This document shows positions 28,180-38,100 of a DNA stretch of 64,000 nucleotides, piece after piece. The stretch comes from Arbacia lixula. Lineage: Eukaryota; Echinodermata; Echinoidea; Arbacioida; Arbaciidae. The translations under genes were made by a program, and so were the position numbers. The notes under the pieces were generated by a model. That model saw nothing but the letters and a program-made list of their open reading frames with translations, was not told where the DNA came from and searched no databases. How positions within the stretch are numbered: the stretch's first letter is position 1; every line of letters starts with the position of its first letter. The stretch is from NCBI GenBank assembly GCA_963669155.1, contig OZ022588.1, positions 3,003,728-3,067,727 on the forward strand. The letters are read 5' to 3'.

Positions 28180-29129
28180 CCACTCTCCTTCTATTACTCC
28201 CATCCTTCTATCCTCACACTCTCTCTGTCATCACCGTACCTCAATCAGCCACTACCCACAAGAAGTCTAGCATTGTTGTACCTGACAATTTCTATCTGGG
28301 TGGTATTCCAAGCTAGACCGATCGGGGCGATGTAGGGGTTCTGTGGGCTAGGCTCAGCGTCGGGTACGTAGGACACCGTCACTCTGATAAGTTCAGTGGT
28401 GTTTAAGGCAAGAGGCTCGCGGAGGTACCTGACCACAGTAGACATGGATTCCTAAAAGTGAAAGTCGTGAAATTTTTACACTGGGGTGTAGAGCAACGAC
28501 GATATAGTATACTTCTTGAAGATTCTTCTAAATAGTACGACGCAAGATCAATTAACGTTTTCAGCCTTTTCACCTCATACTACCGGCTTCATAAGTTTAG
28601 TATCAAATAAAATGTGACTTTAGATGAAACACACACATACCGTATGCATCGTGCGGTTTTTCGATCACTTGTATATAGAAGAATTTCGCAGCTGAGACCG
28701 CAATCATGGTAGTATCTGGACAACCTCCTACCATGCTAGTAGTTAAAGGGTACCACCGGGCAGAAATTTAACTCTCTCTAATCAAAGATATATCTGAAAT
28801 GAACATACAAAACAAGTTTGAGATCCTAAATTTATTTCTACATTGCTAGGGAATAATTTTGATATCACATTTCAATACTTCTGTCCGATAACGATACCAC
28901 CTCACGATACTCCAATCGATCGCAGCCATTTCTTCAGGGCGGGGAGAACATTCGAGCGAGCGCGTGAAGCGATACTAACTATCTCGATAGGTCGCTAGAA
29001 GGACGGCGAGGCTACTAGTAATACATCTTCTTTTGGCTAGAAAATAAAAAATGCTGGAACGGCTGCGATTGCATTACTTTTGCATATATCCTTCGGTACA
29101 CATGTTGTGGTTTTGTGTGTGGGGGGGTG

Positions 29130-29179
<50 letters not shown>

Positions 29180-32100
29180 GGTGTGTGGATGAAGGTGTTG
29201 GGAGTACGTTCAACGGGGGAGGGGATGAGAGAATAAATGGACAAAACTTTTCTCTCAAGATTCTTCATTGTACAATAATGTTTTGTAAACAATACATGAA
29301 AATGTTCTTTTGTTTTTTAATAACTATTGCAATTTATGTTTAATCCAAAATATCAATGTATAATGTATCAAGATTAATTAAGAATGATTTGTTCAATTGA
29401 TTTAAGAGAAAATAATAAAAAATATATCTAGTGGACGTGCAAAACAAATAGCGCACGGAACATCGAGAGATCCGATGTTCCGTGCGATGTATTGATTAAT
29501 TGCATTTTCTCTAATTACACACACATATGAGAACTTACTTCTCGTGATAGGTTAAATGTCAGGACCGTTGTGCGGAGTGCAACACCTAATTGAGCATCAA
29601 CGGATGATAAGGAAACTCGGAAGAAGGCCTGATCTAGGAATCCAGCCTGTTGGAAGTTCGGCGCCCACGAGAACGATATCTGATCAAGGACAGATTGGAA
29701 GAGAAAGGAGTAATTATCCGTAATGGAAACATTCATGAGGACACATTATAAACGATTGTGATTTATAAGAGGACAATAGATTAAATCTAGGCACGCATTT
29801 AATATCGCCGTGGACAACAAGACATTGTGCAGAACAAACAAATATTAAGGAAATCATAAACATACGGGTAGTCATGATAGTGAGAAAAAACCCGAATTCT
29901 CCTTCAACGTAATTGCGAATGAGTCATATTATTTCTTCCCATGGTTTACATTATGCGTACACGTGTTGACCAAAAGCAGACTTTTTTTTTTTTGGGGGGG
30001 GGGGGGGTGAGGGGGTGGGGGGGTTGAGGGGGTGGGGGGTCAACAATTGACTTGCAGAGGTCATTTGTACCAGAAGAACCTGCTCTTGCGCGCATTGCAG
30101 GTACGAACTCATCTGGCTTTTGTGCCGGGGGAGACGAACGTCATTTATAGGTTGCGTTCATGCGACCATCGCCTTGTTTCGGTCTATTTCCGGTGCTAGT
30201 CAAGCAGCCCACGTAAAACGCGCGTAAAAGCTGACCTATACTTCTAGGATCAAATTGCGCACTGCGATGCGCACTGGATCGGCCCGAATCCGAGTATAAA
30301 CGTGATAGGAGAGAAGGTCGTCTGGACGCTGATTCTGTCGTTATCGTGGTTCGTGTTTGCGTTTTGAATCACGTTTTGAATCATGATTCAAAACGCGATT
30401 CTGGCGATGGTCGCATCAACGCAACCCAGATGCACAATGCACGTATAATCGGTATGCGCTGTTTTCAGCGGCTGATCATTTGCTAGGGCTCGTGGTACAG
30501 GTAGTACAAAAATACGGCTATTCGCAGGTGCCTACAGGGGTCATTGACTTACCTTTTCGATCCAGACGAAACTGTTGACGCTGGGAGTGAACACAAGCTC
30601 ATTGTTTGTTACATCAGAGGGAAATGTGATGTTCTGACGAAAGGAGACACATGCTTCACTGAACGTTTGGTAATTAACTTCGCATTGGGCTTTGTGTCAC
30701 CGAGGGAGAAGAGATAGAAACGAACGTTACCATGGTTACTGGATCCGTAGAAATAGGGTTTCTTATTCGAAAAAAAAAATTGAAGGTAATCGAAGGTTGA
30801 AGGTCAAATGTTAACAGAATATATTTTTCTCAGTTGTAATCTAACCTACATTTCAAGAGCAACTCTTCATTTGTGTCTTTGCTTCGGAGCTTTGCATAAG
30901 TATCGCTAAATCGATATTGATGATCTTGAAGGTGACAACTTTTACAACTCGAAGACGTGTTATTCATACAATTGATTTATGGAATACCTTCGTTGGAGCA
31001 TCCCTTTTCTTCAAAGCCAGTGCCGCAGTCATCATAGGAGTCGCAGGTTGCAGACGGGCTGTAGCACGCTAGACTAACCGGGCACTGGGCCTCATCCGCC
31101 TCACACTCGACTGTATGGACAAAGAGCAATAGGAGGAGTGATCAAAAGAAGAGAAGAAAACGATAGTGATGGCAAATTGAGAAGATGAAGATTTTGAAAG
31201 CAGAACGAGGAACGTGAATACGAAAAGGAGGGAGGGTGAAATGATTGCTAAGAATATTATATTGAGTGTCAGGATGATAAAGATACTGATGATAGAGAGA
31301 ATGTAGTGATCACAAGAGGAAAAAAGCAATTCTTCTACATGGAAATAGCCGTATATTACTCTAGGCTCATAGACCACTCATCCTTTAACATAATATACGA
31401 AATACTGAGACATGCGAATCATCAAGCTTCCTGGCATGTCCTTAAACACGTATGCTGGTTGCTAGATCGAGTTCAAAACTGCCAAAGCTGCGAACATTGT
31501 GAAAGAGAGACGTGCGCTGTGTGAAATTGCGGGTAACTATAGCATCCAGATGGCTGATGGCAGTGCACACGGTTCTGTATCATGCAAGTTTATAATTACA
31601 CAGGGAGCAAACCCCATTTGGGGGTCCACCAGACGAGGGCTGTTGCAAAACGTTGTTGGGTATCAATGTGTTCGGGACACCATCCTGCACATTAATCTGC
31701 AAGGGCCCCGTTCATGTACAATAATCATGATAATACCACAATTATTACCTATGCACGTCGATAAGAATGTGTCCAGCGAGCCGTACAAAAAATTAATTAA
31801 AAAAACGTAATATTGCGGTGTTTTGGGACAGCTGGGTTCTCTCCACACCCCTAGCAAGAGCAAATAATTATGTTCCACCTGGGATGTGTTATGGGAGGAT
31901 ATGAAACAATTTTCTTTCTTTGAACCCATGCGTGGCACCGCCGAAGAAAAAATGTCTTCTCAGCATGTGCTTTTCAGGTGTTTTAATAATAACGAACATG
32001 ATTGCGTAGCAACGGTTTCTCAGATAGAACAAAAGAAATGTAGAGTCTTATTTCGCTTGTCCAGTTCTGTTGGATTGCATCAATACTTTTGTGAGGAAAA

Positions 32101-35100
32101 GAGATATCAGCGAACAAAAATAAACATTTTTTTCTACTAAAATATCTCAGTTGCACGCAAATGCACACAAACTCTGTTAATGAAAATAAACAGCTTAAGA
32201 TATGATTTTGATAATGATTGAATCCACATTTGCGGAAATCTGCGGAAATTGAAGAAATTTGTTAATTGTGTAAGTAAGAATATTATCTTATATCTCCGTT
32301 TGTGCATCATTCAACAGTTATTTAAAAGAAAACTGAGTATAGGATCTTTAGCGGTGTTGCCCGTAACTTTCTTGAAAATTGCACAAAAATGTGATAAGAA
32401 ACATAGCTTCCAGAGACAAAAAAATGAATTAAGGATATTGCTTTTCACTTTGACAGCAGCTAAATGTCGGTACCGCGCATGGGACATCAAAGCATTGTAG
32501 TGATTGTGGAATTCTTTTGACATTCATTAGCACGCTTTAGTATCCATACAGATGTTTGAATATATTACGCTCGAGTTGCTTCTCCTTCCTAACACATCCC
32601 TGGTTCCACTTAGCCATACAAGCGAACCACATGCCAGAGTGCAATGCACGAGACGCAACATTTACAGCTATTTTACGGACGCAGTTTATAAGATTCGCTT
32701 ACCACAATATTAGGGTACATGTATTATCACTAGATCTCGATCCGAAAAATAGCCGCAAAATAAGCGGTAAAAGGGAGGAAACAAAAAATAACGCATTATT
32801 TGAGTGATTTCTGGTCATATAAGCAGCTATCGGTAATGCATCGGCAAAATTATCGTGTGGATAGGTGGCGTATATGAACGGAGTTATGGACTACATTTGC
32901 AATACGCAATTTGCAATACATTCTTCAAAATGTGGAAAAGTAGTGTCGACCAACTTTATTGATAGCATTTGAATGGAACATTTTCTCACATCATACAAGA
33001 AGTCGTATTAAATTAGGTGTCTTTTTCTACAAGATGGTTCTACATCTTGTTGAACTTAAAGTTGGGGTGATATTTATAACGATTTGGGGCAAATAATGTA
33101 TTTTTTTACATTTCTCAAAATTTTCAAACTTCTTCTTAATAATTCTTTTCACTGATAAACTGAAACTTTTATTTTATACGAGGTGTAAAAATCAGGATCG
33201 GTGCTTTTCTAGATACAGAGATACGGCTCTCCAAAGTTCATTACTTGCAACAGCCATCTGTCCCCCTGCCATATGTTTAACACGAAAAAACGTGCATGTC
33301 CCTTGTGTCCATTTTGGGCTTATTGTGTCCTTGTTTTTTCCCTTTTTCAATGTGTTATTTGCCTTCATCATCATATAAATATTCGGTAAAGAAATTAGTG
33401 GTCCTTAATGAAGCTATTTTGGAACGCAAGCCTGACACAGATGACAAACTGTTGTATTGACCTAGCTCCTTTTTAATGTATGTTTTCATGCCATTGAATC
33501 GGGATTTTTATGACTGAGATCTGAGATGTGCTAAATCACATTCAATTAAAAGCACAATGGCATGATGCACTGGTCGCGTACTAAAGCCTTACGTTGGTTT
33601 TCTTTTGGATTTCATGTTCGATTCCGCCGACTCACTGGATAAGTTTTGCTTGGATTTGACGCGTAAACGAAATATACGTAGAAAGCTTGTGGTAAAGATA
33701 CACAGGCTAGATGCTTTCGCACTTTTAGAATATCCTACGTGCAACGCATCGCTACATTCAATCGATTTTATATTCATTTATTTAACCCTTTATGATACAG
33801 GCAAAATCCTGCTCTATGGGAATTGTGTGTAATACTTTCACGGAAATACATCAATGGCGTAAAAACATCCTTTGTTTTCTAGTATTCCACTAGAAATGGG
33901 TCAGGGACTACATGAAAAACAGCCACACGAAGATCCGGTTGCCTTGATCAGCCAGTCGACAGCCCCTAGAAAATACGCTTCTTTTATTTTCAGCTCGGTA
34001 GTCGTGACCTTCACTTGACTTCTCGAACCGCGAAAAACGTCTCCTTTTCAAACTGCGATATCTCCATGAATAAACCATAATTTCGTACGCTTTCTTTTGC
34101 AACTGTATGTTGAAGGTCGAGATTTACCAAGTGTGAAAAAAAAAACATTTAATTAAAACAGGCAGAAAAAATATTGCAAAGTCGAGATAAATATGTGGTT
34201 CTAATTAAAAAAAGAAAGATGAAAATAAACTATATATTTCAATGTCAATCACTTTTGAGCCCCAAACACTTATAGATCATCTGAAGCAGAATCTATTGAT
34301 TTGAAATTTGATTTGAAAATACCAATATTTTTCAACGTCTCCTTGTAGAAGGGTCAGGATCCAGCAAAATATCAACCATGTTCAAATCCAAAATGCGTGA
34401 GACATGACGAAATTGTGAACGATCCTAACCAGCCAATCATAGTCCACGATAATAACGAAATGCCACCGGCGATTCAAGGGTCGCGGACAAATATCGGTTG
34501 CAAAGTCCGTATGATTTCTGAAAATTCGCGTCACTTTGAAGACGAATAGCACAAATGTTTTATTTTTGAGCCCAAACAATATTGGAATCAAAATCTCCAC
34601 TGGAGTATTGGCTTTTTAGAGCCGTAACTGTCGTTGCCGTACAATCCATAGAAGGGTCAGGATCCAGTATAAGGAGACATGATGAAAGAAACATATGTTT
34701 GAATGTTTGACGAGAATCGGTCAATGGAAAAGAAAGTTATTTGAAAAGAAAGTGTTGATTTTGTGACGCCGCGTGCGAGGTATTCTCCCATATGTTGAGT
34801 ACAAAATAATTCTATAAATTGCCTTTTTTTTCTGTTTTTGACAGCTTCATTATTTTGTTCTCGTACAGGTGTATGTAGGTAAAACTGTATTTCTAATGAT
34901 GTATCAAATGCACAGGCAAAATGGTGCTCATCTTTTTGAGAAAATGCACATTTTCCAGAAAAAAAATTGTACACAACATACGGGAGAGCACCTCGCACGT
35001 GACGTCACAAAATCAAAACCTTAAAATCAAATAACTTTCTTTTCCTTTGACCGATTTTCGTGAAACTTTAACTAATATGTTTCTTTCATGTGTCTCCTTT

Positions 35101-38100
35101 TATTGAAACCAAAATAATTTCAGGGTGAACTATATCCGACACCGCCATTGACCGCCATGCAGTATTATGGCGCGGAGATTCAAGGTAGGCAAGGGGAGGA
35201 GAGCCCTTTTTTGCAGCTCACCAAAAAAAAAACATGATTCGGCCATTACCACAGAAATTAGAAGCAAATTATGTTTAAGAACTTCCCTCGCTGGCCCATA
35301 TTCAAGCTGTAAAGTGTTTTCAAGCGGAATAAAACGTTGTGTATAAAACGTAAACGAAAATAGTTTTTGTAAATTTCCTGAAAAGATTTGTGATTGGAGC
35401 TCTGACTATAAAGAGATGTCCATCCATGCTGATTTTTTGGACGCTTATCAACGTGCCACAGTACCTTCTCACATGTTTGTTATCGTCTGTGTGTATGATT
35501 CAGTGAATGAACACATACTTGAAACTTGTCCTCATGGTCATACCTACTACGATCTCGCCTAGGTACTAGGCTGTGCGGTGCATGGACACACCCAGTCTGT
35601 TAAAACTATGTCTGGTAACACAGACTATGCCCAATTCCATCCTCGAAGCCAGAGGAGCCATGACGTTATTAGGGCGTAGTCTCCCTCGTTCATCTACCGA
35701 GATGGTCCGTTATTCACGGGGTAGTTTTAACTGACGGCATCACTTAATGGGGTGCAACATAAATCAACTGGATGCTGTCACAAAATCATTAATTTTCATC
35801 ACAGAATCACAACAGGGTGATTTAGATAATTAATTATTATGTAATCAAACTCAGTATACCACAATAATAGATCAATTATGCTGAATCAAAATAATGTTTC
35901 ATGTTGTTTTAATTTGTCGTCCCACAAAGTTAATTCCGGTTTAATACACTGTTTGCGTTAAATTACTGTTCAAAATACGGGCCATGCGGTGGGGGAAATG
36001 AAACATAATAGTAAAATGTCAATCAAGTTGAACTATGCACTTTCATCGCTAAATGTAGATATTCTCCCTTGTAAATATCCTGTTTTGTCGATCAGCACCT
36101 ACCAGATCTCTCATTGGTTGAGTTCCATACCTTCTATCATGTTCATCGTGACAGTTTGCCATGCAACACGATAAACTTTGTATTTTCATGATGACATCAG
36201 TGGCGGATCCGGGGGGGGGGGGGGGGGGGAAGGGGGGCACATCCTGCCCGTGCCCCCCCCCTTTTGTGAAACCAAAGTTTAAAAAAGAGGCCTTTTTCGC
36301 TAGTTTGCCAGTGTGCCCCCCCCCCCCCTTTTTTCTTTTTTTTTGGAAGAGAGGACTTTTTTGTAGTCCTCACACGGTTTTCCCCGAAAAAAATCTAAAT
36401 GTGTCCCCAATTTTGCAAACTCCTGGATCAGCCCCTGATGACGATCATTCTATATCCGCTTCATACATGTCATACCTAAACTGAAAGATTTCAATTAAAT
36501 TAGTTATTCATTTAACAAACAAAAATAAACCATTTCCATGAAAAATTAATACAAAACATCACCAGAAAGCCGATTGCTTGTGAGGTGTGATAACCTTTAA
36601 CTTGTGGTTCAATACGCATTAAATACATAGTCTATTATTTAAATGACAGGCAGTAATATGAACCAAAGGACACAAATTACATTAAAAAAAAAAATACGTA
36701 CTTTGAACTTTCAATACATCAAAGAGAAACTAATACAAACAACATACACACAAAAATAGAAAAGATTATCAGCTAAGACAATAATCAACAGAGTAAACAA
36801 TTTGTAATATCAAAATATCAAATATAATGTGCCTATACCTCTATATAATTATACTCCTCCCCACGCCTCGTTGGCAACTTGAATTACAACAAAAAGCGCA
36901 ACGACCTCTGAAACGCGATTGGGGAATAATTGGTCCACGCATGAGGAAATATGGTAGGTAGGTTAAGGCCACATCCGCTTTGTGTTTCCTCGAAGAAGCG
37001 CCTTTTTATGGAGCTTCACGACTTTTATTGTACCGCAGATACCAATGTGTTATAATGGCCTTGCCTCGTGTGGAATTACACCGGGATACTGTGACGCAAG
37101 GGAATGAATCAATACGTTTTTGACAAAACAAACATCATCAACAAACTCAACCAAGGTTGCGTTCATGTGACCATCGCCAGAATCATGATTTGAATCAGGT
37201 TTCTATCATGATTCAAAACGCAAACATGAATCACGATAACGACAGAATCAGCGTTCAGACGACCTTCTCTCCAATTACGTTTCTATACTCGGATTCGGGC
37301 CGATCCAGTGCGCATCGCAGTGCGCAGTTTGACCCAATATGGGTCAGCTTTTACGCGCGCGTTTTCTGACTTCTACGTGGGCTGCTTCCACTGAACTATA
37401 CCACTACGTAGTGGTATACAGTGGGTGCTTCACTAGCACCGGAAATAGGCCGACACAGAGACGTCATAGAATAATGATTCAAAATACGATTGCGTTCAAG
37501 CGACCTTTTCCGAAAGTGATTCTGCAGGAACGCGTTTCCAAACGCCCGTTTTTCCGCGTTTCATGTTTGCATTTTGAATCACGTTTATATTCAATTTCGT
37601 CTGAACGCAATCGTGATTCTGCAGAAACGCGTTTTGAAGCATGATTCTAATCATGATTCTAGGGCAAAAAAAGTGTCGCATGAACGCAACCCAAGTTTAT
37701 CAGGTAGAATATCTCAGCTCCACACATACGCACGCACACATCTTTTATAATATTACATCGCTAAAAAAAAATAGATAATGATTGATTCCAACAGGAGCAC
37801 ACAATGTCGGAAAAATGAAGAGAATCAAAATCAATTTTGTAAGAAATACAGATGTATTTATGTTTGTTTCTGCACACATTCCTCATTTCATTTGAAGACA
37901 TTTGAGTACATGATCTTTAATTGTGTTTCTCCTAACTTCACTGACATTTGCAAAACAATTTGGTAATTTGGTAGTTTCAGCAGCAATGATTGACAAGTAC
38001 CGGTAATGGTTTTGTCGAATATACTGTACGTTGTGTTAAATGTGAGACCGATGGTGCTGAATGCAGTACCGAGAAAGCATTCGCTTAATACCAAGAAAGT

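Noticed and set aside
31499..31938. Frames of about 100 codons on both strands in the first receptor intron
   Set aside because: No recognisable domain, no fitting splice sites and mixed composition.
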